Assembly (NCBI GenBank): GCA_963691655.1
Contig: OY829330.1
Location: 18,408,182-18,472,181, forward strand
DNA from: Toxonevra muliebris
Lineage: Eukaryota > Arthropoda > Insecta > Diptera > Pallopteridae
Length of the DNA: 64,000 nt
Direction of reading: 5' to 3'
The notes beneath the pieces are model-generated. The model searched no databases. It saw nothing but the letters and a program-made list of their open reading frames with translations, and had not been told where the DNA came from. A program made the position numbers and the translations under genes. Positions 42,291 through 53,022 of the stretch are shown piece after piece; position 1 is the stretch's first letter; each line of letters starts with the position of its first letter.

Positions 42291-45200
42291 TTTTCTGTAG
42301 AAGTAACGACCGAAAAAAAAAATTCTTTGAATTTCGCACTATGTCGGTTAAATTCCATTTATATATATCCCGTAGCATCGGGAAACATAAATGTCAAATC
42401 AATCGGTTGCTTTCGCTCTTCACTGTGCACGTTCTTTCACTTGTGTCGCGCATCTGATCGAAATTGGCCAATATTCACATCGGAACGTAAAAAAAACTAT
42501 ATTATTCTAGTTTTTTTTTCGTGAAATTAGCTTTGTGTAATAGAAAAGGACTTAAACTTTTGAAGCAATTCAAAATACAGTTCAATTCATTTTTTTCTGT
42601 TGATTGTGATGACTTTGAAACGCACCGCAAATTTCATGCAATGTTAAAGACTTTTTTTTAAAAAAATTTAACAAAACAAAAATTTGAAAAGACCTACTTT
42701 TTTCAAGAACTTTTGATCTAGGTTCTAGATACAAATGCATTTTTTTAATTATTCAATTTCCTCGCTGTAATGGCCATCAAACTTGTGCAACGTTAAAGAC
42801 CAATTTCGCTGAAAAAATTGTACTTTGTGATTCGACATAAAAACATAATTTACTGTTCTCAGAAGCCACTGAACCGGGCATAGAGTAACCAGACGTATTG
42901 ATTTAGTCAGTACATGTACTGATTTTCTTAGATTTTTATTTTAAAAGTACTGATATTAAAATTCTGAAATCAGTACGGTTTTTTGGATTTGCATTATTTT
43001 AATACTGAGGTTTGTAATATTAATCACATTCTTGGTTTTTTTATTTGTTTATCTATGTTTATCTATTTTGAATTCTTTTAATGAAAACTAGACAGAAATC
43101 AGGATTTTACAGGGTTTGTAAAATTCCCAACTGTAGAAAAAATGGAAATTATTTTCGATTCCACTGAAAGAACTTTCAGTTTATTGTTCACTTTTTAGAG
43201 GATAAAAGAAACAAACTTTCCTTAATGAGTTTATAAAGTGAGCTTATAATCAAAAGTAAAAATCTATATATATCTGGAAAATGTACTGATTTTTGTATTT
43301 AATTCGAGTCCAACATATTGAATTTTTTGGATACGTCAATGATGTGTTTTAGAAAGTTGTCTAACTTAATAAAAAGAATAAAATAAATGAATAATACGTA
43401 CATTTAATCTGATTGGCCGAAAAAAATCTTAAAAATATATAATTTGTCTTGTTTTTGCACCAAAGCGCACCCTAGCGGCCGTTATTGGTAAAAATAAACT
43501 GCAGATTCAGATTCCTCGTACCCAAAAACCCCCAGAAAAACCTTTTGATGGTAAAAATATTTGCATTTGTATGATACTACTCCGACGCGACCATAGATTA
43601 AAGCAGCAACTTCAAAATGAAAAAAATCGCCAACCTAGGAAAACTCAGAAATTACTTTTCTATATACAACCAAAGCTTTCAGAAAAACTTAGTTTCATCA
43701 CTCAAAAAACCCAGAAATGCTCTACAGTTTTAGAAATAGTGGTATGCAAAATACACCCCGCGCTAGTGACGGCAGAGCACTACAATGTGATATTGCAAGA
43801 TTGGTTTTTGGAAACCAGTGAAAAATAAACAGAGCGATTATATTTTCAATAAATATTTGTTTTTCTTCACTTTCTAGCAATTTTTAGTTTTTTATTGCAT
43901 CATACTTTCTTACTTTCAAAATAAAATCGCTATGTAACGTTATAGACTTTGTTATGTCCCCCTTGTCATCGTACCTGATGTGGCCTTCCAGCTAGCTCAG
44001 AGTTTTCGGGTGGGGGTTTCTTAACCCGCCACACCAGGTCGAGGGGATAACAATAAGTGTGTCTGCGGCACAGGTCACACTCATACAACTCAATACATTT
44101 TTTTTCTTCTCTATCCTGCAGTTCCGCTCCTAATTCCTTATTCGCCCTCCCAACTTTCGCTACATTTTCTTTACCTCGTTATCCTTTTTGTAGCGCCCTT
44201 CTGCTTTCCTATTACTCTTTTGACCCCCTGTACATTTCACTCACCTCCTTTCTATTCCAACCATCGGTCCACCACCATTATCCATAAAAAAATTACCAAT
44301 TCATTTGATTTCCTTTTTTTTTACAGATATATTTGAATTGGGCATATTTGAACATACACAAAAAAATGTTACATAAATACTAATATTACTTAACTCAACA
44401 TATGATTACGAAAAAAACTCAAAAAACTTAACTCCTCAAGCTTTAGCACTTTCATTTACTTTAACCAGAATTAACTCAAATTTTAGACCTTGGTCCCAGA
44501 TACCCTAAATAGTCGTTTGGATTATCGGCCTCAAGAAAAATTAACCGACACTTCACCCTACCTAACAGAGCTCTATTAAATGTGGTCTCAGTATTTTTAC
44601 GCAATAGGCGTTATCCGGATATATCTTATATTTAGTACGGGTATTTAGTTTCCCCGGCTTACGACAATTCTCCAATTGGTTATTTAAAAATGAATGCAAA
44701 AAAAAAATCTAAAATTTAGCAGGATCTCTCAAAATTAAATAAAAATTAAAAATAACAGAAAAAAAAACTTAATATATATATAAATAAATAACGATCCTAA
44801 TTTTGAATATGGGTACACATCTCTTATTTCGAATATTCTACATGAAACACAAAAGACTTAGCAGAAACGTGACGTCACTACGTGTACTCTTAACATAATT
44901 TCGTTATATTTCGTAAATATTCACAATCCCCTTGAAACATGGGTTGCTGTGTTATCGTTTCGGGAAGCCGGGACTCTGGATCCTCAATACATTTATTATA
45001 GCTCGAGTCCCTAATGCTTTCAAAAGTACACAGACTATTATATTATTGTGTGGAATCACTTCAGCTACCCGTTCTTTTTTTGGGTCTAATATCTGGTGCA
45101 TAAATCCCTCGATAATCCTTCCTGGAGATGCTCACACGTTGACGATACAGCTCACTTAACATTTATTTCTCACTTTTTAAATTACAACACTTAACTAATG

Positions 45201-46253
45201 GCACTATGGCCTTCCCGCATTTAATTCTCAGACAGTAAATACCCGTTTCTCTAATTTTTACCTTATTATATAACCTAATATTTCTATTTACTTAAATTTA
45301 AACAAAACAGTTTTCTCTTAATTTCTATACATGAAACATAATCGTACATCTTCCTTAGCAACCCCAACGGAATCGCTCAGGATATTTTCTTCCCTATTTC
45401 CTTTTGCATTCTAAACGATCCACAAAAAGCTCTTCCTACATCCACACATGAGCCAGCACTACCTAAGCCAATCATCCATGGCCTATTCCTACCACAAGTT
45501 CCACAAATTTGACGTTTCAGGTTTTTCCAACCACAACAGCAGCAGAATTAACCACGTGCGCATGGCAGAATTATAATTTCGCCATGGCTGCGCGTTTACA
45601 AAGAAAAATTAATTTCACTATCAATTACTGATACTATTAGCACCATATTGGCACGATGCATAGGTGATGGGATATTGCGACCATCTGCAGCGCTAACACT
45701 ATCACTAACGCCACTACCCGAATCGCTTGCTGTTGCATTCGCAGCTCTTTTTTTCAGAACGCCGAAATGGTGGACGCGGTATAACTATGCTGAATTCGGC
45801 GTTGGTATTTTACTACGATTCCTTTTGGAGAGCATGATAGAACAGGCGCTTATATTCATGTCAGTACGTTCAGTTTATTATTTTAATATCTTTATTATTT
45901 TTTTGTTCTTCTTTGTCCGTAACAACTTTTTCGTGTAACGTTAAAGACCTGACAGTTTGGATCTTGGAATGGCAAGAGAAATATTTTTTTAGTATTATTT
46001 TGATTTCAGTAGTTTATTTGATCCCTCACATTCAATATATGTTGTGCCTTAGTATGCTGCCTTAGTTCACTTCCAAAAAATGTAACGTTAAAGACCACAT
46101 AAAACTGGTTATATCTTTTCGAAACGACAAAAGTTAAAAAAAAAAGTTTGTTGACATGAAATGTAGGCCTTAAGGCCTATTTTCATGTCTATGTAAAAAA
46201 AAGTTAGTTTCATGGGATATTTTTGATATATTTGCAAAAATATGCGTACGACT
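42291..46253. other. long unassigned stretch with a dispersed motif
   Basis: Contains the word (T)AACGTTAAAGACC or close variants at 42641, 42789, 43935, 45936, 46083 and 46255. 43980-44100 is GC-richer (GATGTGGCCTTCCAGCTAGC, CCACACCAGGTCGAGGGG) and 44040-44280 pyrimidine-rich. A hairpin lies at 45553-45593 (GCGCATGGC...GCCATGGCTGCGC). Open frames at 43571-43828, 44932-45159 and 45648-45938 have no recognised domain and are not called as genes. No host gene can be supported. Confidence 0.45.
46154..46188. repeat. 35-bp near-perfect palindrome
   Basis: Centred on GGCCTTAAGGCC with arms CATGAAATGTA and TATTTTCATG. Stable hairpin if single-stranded. Confidence 0.7.
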
Positions 46254-46265
46254 GTAACGTTAAAG

Positions 46266-46310
46266 ACCAAAAAATTGGCCATATGTATATTTAGGTAAAA
46301 TGTTGAAAAT
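46266..46310 (-). repeat. repeat family R end, inverted copy
   Basis: AAAAATTGGCCATATG and TATATTTAGGTAAAATGTTG are the reverse complement of 42247-42290. Confidence 0.65.
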
Positions 46311-47073
46311 AGTAATAACAATTTCTCCGAATTGTGATTTCATGAAATCAGTAGAAAAAGATTCAAAACTTCTTATATGAAATATGCAAAACCGCAACCA
46401 AACGTTTACATATTTGTATATAAAGAATATATAAATACTGTAAATGTTGAATGTTATTTGCCAAAAGAAATGTAAAATATTTGTTTTACCGAACACGTCA
46501 AACTCATTCATTCATACATTTTTGTCCGCTGGATGTTTTGACAATCGTCGCTTTCACACCATCGGTATTGCACCTCGTTGCAGGCTTCTACGATTTTATG
46601 TTCCGATTTCAGCAAGAGCGAATTTCGACCTCTTTACAATCTATACTCTTTGGTCCCGCTAAAGCAATGATTTTTACAGCGATGATCTATGAAAAAAATG
46701 GAAAAACTTCCGATGGTAACATTTTAAATATTATTATATTTATATATATTTTAGATATTTCATATTGCATTGTCTTCCAGTTCTGAACTATATTTAAAAT
46801 TTCAAGTCTCTAGCTCATCAGTTAAAGTTAGTTAAAAATCTATTGCAAAATTTGTACCGAATAGACAGACTGAAAGACATACAGACAGACACCATTAAAA
46901 GCGAGTTGATATAAACGTGGTAAAAAGATAAAACGTCAAAAAAAAAAATGCAACAGAGATGTTGATTCATTGCAGTGTGTCCGCACTACCTTCAAAAAGC
47001 TCATACGGTTGGTGTATTGACTAACTGAGTTCAGTTTTTTTCACCATATTGATGGCGCTGTTAGCAGTTATTA
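46311..47073. other. unassigned stretch
   Basis: Two overlapping open frames (46444-46662, 46451-46786) without motif. 46800-46960 is AT-rich with loose AGACAGAC repeats. No gene supported. Confidence 0.5.
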
Positions 47074-47074
47074 C

Positions 47075-47302
47075 CAGCGTTGCCACTTTGGTTACTTTTA
47101 ACAATTGTAATTATGATTTTTGTAACGTATGATTTTTTGCTCCTTTGCAATTGTAATTGTAAAGGAGCAAAAAATCATACGTTAAATAACAAAATCTATG
47201 TTGAATATAACTGTAACAAAGCATATGAAAGTGTAATTGCACATTTAGTTAAAAATAACCATAATTGGTTAAAAGTAACCAAAGTGGCAACGCTGGTAAA
47301 GT
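47075..47302. mobile_element. MITE with perfect long terminal repeats and internal hairpin
   Basis: TTACCAGCGTTGCCACTTTG continuing to GGTTACTTTTAAC (about 32 bases) is repeated exactly inverted at the right end. Inside, 47122-47144 (AACGTATGATTTTTTGCTCC plus TTT) is exactly inverted at about 47159-47181. CAGCGTTGCCA suggests a hAT-mobilised MITE; the flanking 8-mers do not match, so the target duplication is lost or the edges are off. Confidence 0.8.
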
Positions 47303-47716
47303 TTATATGTATTGTTGGTTGATCTTCCATAAGAAACTTTTGGGCACTCCTGGGCTAAATGAACGTATGTGGTCATGAGCACAGTGCTTCGACAGTGGAC
47401 AAAAATAAAAAAAAATTGTGTTACAGATTTGGACAAAATTAGTATCATTTTAAAGGAAAAACAAATTTTATAGAAGTTGCAGCTCTTCAAAGTCGAACAA
47501 TTTTATAAACAAATATATGAACAATAAAATTGGGTTTTGAGTGGTTGTACAAAAAAAAAAAATTGTCAAAAATGTGCTTTTATAGATATGGCTCCAAATT
47601 TTTTGTTAATAAAAAATGTAGTCAAATATACAAATTATTTCATTTATCTAAAATTAAAAATAATTTTTTTACAATTTTTTAAAAATTAAATATTTTTTTG
47701 TTGGCGCAACTGAAAA
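47303..47716. other. AT-rich stretch, nothing recognised
   Basis: Contains runs of A and T at 47407-47415, 47550-47562 and 47660-47700; no coding motif. Confidence 0.5.
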
Positions 47717-47911
47717 ATGGCAAACTTTAGTAAGATTTTTAAATTAAATGGCGTTATCGGGCGTAAAGTCTTGTTATGGTTTCTTTTAGATAGATTTTCT
47801 TCTCTTAAGCGCAAGAAAAAACTTCTGCGTATTTTTGCAACTTTCGGAAAAATTCAATTTTCTAAAACCGTCTTTACGCTATGCTACGACCAAAATATGT
47901 TATATAATTCT
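47717..47911 (+). CDS. unrecognised ORF, possible first exon
   Basis: From ATG 47717 the first 65 residues are basic (RFSSLKRKKKLLRIF) and end at a strong donor-like CTGGGTAAGTAT (GT at 47912). Reading through gives 84 residues. No family is recognised. The start has a favourable AAAATGGCA context. It could be an exon of a short gene with the next two segments, or chance. Confidence 0.3.
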
Positions 47912-48150
47912 CTGGGTAAGTATATTACTTTAACATTTTTGTTAGTAATAATGAAGCAAATAAAGAAGTGATAAGTAAATAGTGGGCGGAGTTCGTTACA
48001 TTTTTTATAGATCTTTTTGTAAGGTGAATAACTATCGGATTTTTAGTTTAAAATAAAGAAAACTTAAACAAATATAATTACCGTTGCTTTGAAATGTCGA
48101 AAAAGGTAAACAAATAAAATTTTTGCTAAATTCAAGTGTTGTTTTTAAAA

Positions 48151-48420
48151 ATGGAACTAAATTTGAAATATTCCGATTTATCCAATTACGGGATGAATGC
48201 ATATGCAACAAACAAGTTTAAAGCAATTTCTTCTTTTGCTAAAGAAAAAGTTGGAAAAAATATTAAAGTTCATGGATGTGAGGTTATAAAATTTTTCGAT
48301 TTGCCGGTAGGTGAAAACCATTTATTTAGCAAATTACATGTATATATGTATAAAAATCAAAGGTTGTTTTTCCGAGGAATCTTTGGAAGCAAGCCACAAA
48401 AATATTTGAAAATCTCGTAA
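48151..48420 (+). CDS. unrecognised 89-residue ORF
   Basis: ATG 48151 in AAAATGGAA context. Residues include LKYSDLSNYGMNAYATNKFK, KEKVGKNIKVHGCEV and VYMYKNQRLFFRGIFGSKP. The amino-acid mix (balanced charge, few A/T-homopolymer codons) looks more coding-like than neighbouring frames. No domain recognised; possibly an exon or a transposon remnant. Confidence 0.35.
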   Translation: MELNLKYSDLSNYGMNAYATNKFKAISSFAKEKVGKNIKVHGCEVIKFFDLPVGENHLFSKLHVYMYKNQRLFFRGIFGSKPQKYLKIS

Positions 48421-48496
48421 AACACATATTAAGAATATCTTGTGCTTTCCAATTTGCGAATATCTTCAAGGCGGTCTATTAAATCCATAAATAAAA

Positions 48497-48618
48497 TTAT
48501 AGGGAGTAGTGACATCGAGCTATACAACATTAGCAGCGGGCAGTCAGAGCAAAATGTACATCTTTTTGAATCGTTTATTGATTCTTCAAGAGAAGATTCA
48601 TCAGACGATAGTGGTTAA
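48497..48618 (+). CDS. unrecognised acidic serine-rich segment, possible last exon
   Basis: After ATAAAATTATAG the frame reads GSSDIELYNISSGQSEQNVH then LFESFIDSSREDSSDDSG and a stop (48616-48618), followed by an AATAAA about 7 bases later. Acidic/serine tails like this are common at protein ends. The join to the preceding ORF does not keep frame with the most obvious splice sites, so the model is unproven. Confidence 0.3.
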
Positions 48619-49035
48619 AAATAAATTAAAAATATTAAATTTCAATACTTTTAGTTTTATTAAATTAATTTAAAGCAATTTCATAAAACAATTAGTAAGT
48701 ATGTAATTTTTAACAAATTCCCAAAACAATTCAATATTTTCAAAATATCTCTAATATGGCTCAAAATATTGGCAAACAAAAAAAAAACGAAATTATTTTT
48801 CAAGCTCTTGTTAGAAATTTGGAAAAAAAATACTTCTAATAAAATTATTTTTAATAATTTTGAAAACCTTTTTTTGAAATCGGACAAAATATGGATTTCT
48901 GAAAAAATGGTAAGGTCTAGAAGAAACCTGATTTCGTTTTTGAGCTCAGTGATCCAAAATTACTATATATGTAAATTTTCATTAAAATCAGACAACACTC
49001 CTTCTATTTTTGTTCATCTTTTGTATGGCTTCGAA

Positions 49036-49165
49036 GCACTGTGGGCCGTTTCGAAATCCGCCTCGATTCTTCATCAGTGATCTTAGTGATATTTCTTAGT
49101 CTTTAAACATCCTATATAACTTACTAACATTTGAAATGGAGACCCAGAATTACAGATTTGATTTC
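49036..49165 (+). repeat. repeat family U, copy 1
   Basis: Matches 53118-53225 (GCCGTTTCGAAAT-CGCC, GTGATCTTAGTGATA, CATCCTATATAA, ATTTGAAAT). Confidence 0.75.
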
Positions 49166-49574
49166 AAATATCTTCATATTGAAAAAAACTACCACTACCG
49201 TTCTATATACTTATTTGTTATTTTGGTTTCTCATTGTTGTATCTAGTCTACATAACCGTCCGTTATTGAAAGTCTAGTACATGAGTGTGTGTGTTTATAG
49301 AAAAATTATTCTATTTTTCTGAATCAGGCCCCATTCAAACAATTTATTATATTTTTATTAGACTATGAAAATTAAATCTAAGCGTTAATTTTCAAAGTAT
49401 TGCCTACTTTGTTCATATCTAGTTTAATTTAAGTAATGTGTAAGGACGATGTTAGGGCGATGTTACACGATCAATGTTTTGCTGTCAAACAATGAAATTG
49501 TTATTGCTTTGAAAAATGAACACTGAGCAAAAGAGAGTATGAACACATTTCACTTCAAATTTTTTTTACTGATG
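49166..49574. other. stretch with nothing recognised
   Basis: AT-rich, no coding motif, no repeat match in the window. Confidence 0.5.
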
Positions 49575-49815
49575 CATCACTTCAAATAAAATAGGGTTGC
49601 CAAAGATACACTGTTGCATTTTATTGGAAATAGTAATATTTGATGGAAAATACTACACTTTTTACTAACTTATATATACTTTTTTTCTTTACCACCCTTT
49701 GCGTTGTTTGGCTTTTGTTTTCTTGAGAAAATGAGTGCTATTTAAAAAATTACTTGATAATTTTTATAAAAACAAGGTAATTCAATGGCTAAGTAACAAA
49801 GTGGCGGAGTGCGCA
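49575..49815 (+). repeat. repeat family S, copy 2
   Basis: Direct match to 20840-21070. Confidence 0.85.
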
Positions 49816-49922
49816 AGTTTTAAAAATTTTCCATATTTAAATGCAATATTTTTTGTATAATTAATTGCTTTTTCTACCCACATTATCTCATATTGTTATT
49901 ATAATTATTTTTCATCTTAACC

Positions 49923-50936
49923 TTAACCAGGGTTTAGTGTCAAATTGACACTATTTTCAACTTCAACTGCTTATAACTCAGGTAAATTTTTATCAAATCG
50001 ACCTGAGGTTCCGGCTTTTTGTTTAAATCGTATATAAATTTTATTTTTTTGTCATCGATTTCTCCGCCAGGCGGCGCAGTAAGGCTGTACAGAAAATGCC
50101 TTTAATCCGGTGCTAAGTGTCAAATTGACACTGTATAAGAAAATATTGTTTTCAATGTATATTTAACGCTTTTTCTGTCTTTGCGCATCATTTTTAGGAT
50201 GTTTTTTTTTTTTGGATTAGTTAGTGTGTTGACATTATTACGTATTTTGGTTTGTTTTTAGAGGATTTGTTCTAAAAAAATGGAAAGTTTTTGGTTTGAC
50301 CAGTTTGGTGATGATGATGAAGAAAAACCATATACTACCGGCGAGGATGATGATTATGTACCAGAAGAAATAGTTTCTGATGGCGAATACGATAGTGATG
50401 ACTCGGATGCAGAATTTTTTGCACCAGAAGCGAGAGAAGAGGCAGTTTTACAGTCAACTTTTTTCGAAAAACAGAACAAGTGAATACACTAAAAATCCCT
50501 TGCAATGTCCACGTGAAAGTTTAACTTATTCATGCCAATTTGTTTCACGATAGCGTAAAAATTAATTTTATTTTTATTTTGTGATGTTATTGCCGATGTT
50601 ATTTTCTTTTGCTATTGGACCAACAACTTTTGCTGCTGCTTAATGTACAGATCCGTCAACTTCTTTTTTGTTATTTATCCAACTAATTTAAAAAATTATA
50701 TTGGATATGACGAATTTAGGTGCTCGTCGTTATCAGGAAAATTGGAATCCAATTGATAACATTGAAATGAGAGAATTTTGTGGTATTTTGTTGTTGGCTG
50801 ATGTGTATCGCTCAAATGGCAAATGTCTTAACGAATTATGACATGATAAGCATGAAAGACCCGATTTTGCTACTACTATGTCTTTGCAACGTTTCAAAAA
50901 AATAAGTAGTTGCCTTCGGTTTGCCGGTTGTATTGT
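49923..50936 (+). mobile_element. second piggyBac-family element, 5' half
   Basis: TTAA at 49919-49922 is followed by CCAGGGTTTAGTGTCAAATT. The exact 15-base palindrome GTGTCAAATTGACAC lies at about 49935 and again at about 50118 within TCCGGTGCTAAG. Such repeated end sequences precede the transposase ORF at 50280. The element is cut at about 50936 by a LINE 3' end and its right end is not recognised. Confidence 0.7.
50280..50936 (+). pseudogene. piggyBac transposase, N-terminal half
   Basis: ATG 50280, 67 acidic residues (DDDEEKPYTTGEDDDYVPEE, DGEYDSDDSDAEFF), stop at 50483. After a gap, from about 50707 in another frame: TNLGARRYQENWNPID, EMREFCGILLLADVYRSNGK, a TGA where Trp is expected (NEL-stop-HDKHE), FATTMSLQRFKKISSCLRF. 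This is the conserved domain before the piggyBac catalytic core; the catalytic Asp residues lie beyond the break. Inactive. Confidence 0.88.
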
Positions 50937-51418
50937 ATTGTATTGTTGGAGAAGTTTTTGTCGTTGTACCGCGACCTGTAAGATATATTGTAAATCTCTG
51001 TTCTATATCTAGACTAATCTGCCTACAGTACCTCAACCAACCCAGTCTCCTTCAAGAATTTGAGTATTGCGAGCGGATCTGTAGATGCTAGTTCTGTATT
51101 GGGCACTAGGTACATACCCAGACATTTTATTATTTTGTGGAATAGTGCTCTACATTGAGATAAAATATCTTCTGAGGATTCTTCCACTTTACAAAACCTA
51201 CATATTGAGCTTTCCTCAACCCCTATTTTACAAAGGTGTTCTCTGAGCATGCAATGCCCATACTAGTTAATATGTCCAAACGGTTTTAGTTGAGGCCAAT
51301 GCAGAATGCGTATCTCATATTAAAGTTACCTAGAAGCGCTTTGGATTGCCTCAGTCGCGGAAGATTAGTAAAGAGTTCTTGCTTCTCGTTCCTCTCTTCC
51401 TGCCTGAGTAATATTTGG
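50937..51418 (-). mobile_element. LINE 3' end inserted in the piggyBac element
   Basis: Minus strand: HLCKIGVEESSICRFCKVEE then SSEDILSQCRALFHKIIKCL has the Cys-Cys-His-Cys layout (C..C...H/Q...C) found after the RT in R1/I/Jockey-group LINEs. The ORF ends ETGLVEVL. About 80 bases of 3' UTR follow, then a tail of CAATA repeats at the 3' end (50942-50960 on this strand). The 5' side is cut at about 51418 by the neighbouring hairpin element. Confidence 0.75.
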
Positions 51419-51426
51419 CCAATTCA

Positions 51427-51962
51427 AAAGCTGTCATATACTGTCGTATAACCATAATATAATCATAATTCCGTATAATTTTTTATGAAAAATGAGGAAA
51501 TTTATGACAAATGAGGCATTTCATGTGAAGCGGACAACGAAAAAAAGAAAGGTTCTGAAATTCGTTGAAATTCGGCCTAATTGAACATGCAGAAAATATG
51601 AATGTGGACACACAATTTTGTTTTTGTATGAAGTTTATTTGCCAAGTTATGGGTTTTTAAAGAATTGACGTAATTCAAATATGGATTTTTCAAAAGTAAT
51701 TTTTAATTTATTGTAAATTTGTTTAGTTCTAAAAATTACTTTTGAAAAATCCATATTTCAATTACGTCAATTCTTTAAAAACCCATAACTTGGGAAATAA
51801 AATTCATACAAAAAAAAAAGATTGTGTGTCTACATTCATATTTTCCAGAAGTTCAATTAGACCGAATTTCATAACTTCACATTTTTTTACGTTGTCCGCT
51901 TCACATGAAATACCTCAAATGAGAGGATACGACACCGAATAAGACAGCTTGTGAATTGGCCA
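51427..51962. mobile_element. long hairpin (foldback MITE), ~536 bp
   Basis: Left arm 51427-51703 and right arm 51729-51962 are inverted copies with a loop of about 25 bases. TGGCCAATTCA-AAGCTGTC marks the outer ends; CATGTGAAGCGGACAACG and AAGAATTGACGTAATT-AAAT and TTACTTTTGAAAAATCCATA mark the arms. Non-coding. Confidence 0.88.
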
Positions 51963-51970
51963 GTTGTATC

Positions 51971-53022
51971 TATCGGTGTCATATTGACAGATTTATCTGT
52001 AAATTACCGTTTTTTCGGTCGGCATGCAGTCTTACAGATTTCCCTCAAATATTACAGTTTATTTCCCATTTTTACAGTTTTTGCAATAATATGCAGAATA
52101 GACTTAAATATGTTTTGGTTATCATAAAAATGTAATTGTATTTCAGGGTAGCACTTGCAGGTAGCGAATGTGGAAAGAATATTTCCCCAAATTAATCCTA
52201 ACAAAATTAAAATTCGAAAATTAGCTGAAAAGAACAAATGACTTACTTAAAAAAAAATTATAAAATTGAACAAATTTTGTGGCATCAAGATAAATGTACA
52301 AGAAATTTGATGAAACCATTTTGAGAGCTTTTAAAATTGTTGTATTGGTTACTGGTGAACTATGACTACTCAAAAAATCGAATGTTCATTTAATTTTTTA
52401 ATTAGTCATAACAAGAATGTTATTTCGTGTTTTTTAATAATAATAATAACATATATTTGTTTTATCCATTTTTAAATGAATTTGTTTCTTTTTTTATTGA
52501 CTTATTTTTCTTAATTTTAAAGGAATAATATTTTTTGATTTTATTAATATTATTACATATTTTTTTAAGTAAATTAATTTTAACTATTTCAGAACATATT
52601 TGCGGGTAGAATTTGACACCAACACAACTTTTTTTTTAAACAAAAACAGTCTGATGGCTGATTGATGTTGTCGTTATGATAAATAACTTAATTTTTTTTT
52701 GGGTGAAAGTGTTATAAGAACTGGTTTAATATTAATACAACATTTGTATGTTTGTTTGTTTTTTATTTCCGAATCATGCCTAATGAGCGGATAAATTTCT
52801 GCCGTTCAAGAAAGCATACCATCTCCCAAACATGCGGAAACTATTATATTATTGGACCTATTAAATTTTGAATGTGTGGTGGAATGATGGGCAAGTGACT
52901 GAAAAACTTTTCAAATTATAAACTCTAGTTTCGTTTTTATAGGTTACAGTTTTTTTTTTTCCAAAATACAGTTTTTGTTCTTAATTTTTACAGTTTTTGC
53001 CCAAAAAAATATGGCAACACTG
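51971..53022. mobile_element. hAT-type MITE, copy 2
   Basis: Same sequence and direction as 29965-31196 with scattered differences and a ~110-base deletion. The left end reads TATCGGTGTCATATT and the right AATATGGCAACACTG. Flanking 8-mers do not match, so the duplication is lost or the left end has decayed. Confidence 0.88.

Noticed and set aside
44932..45159. Possible retroelement coding part on either strand
   Set aside because: Read both strands; no protease, RT, integrase or Gag motif could be recognised.
45648..45938. 96-residue ORF as a membrane protein gene
   Set aside because: The hydrophobic end is encoded by a T-rich run; no start context, no homology recognised, and the minus strand is open as well.
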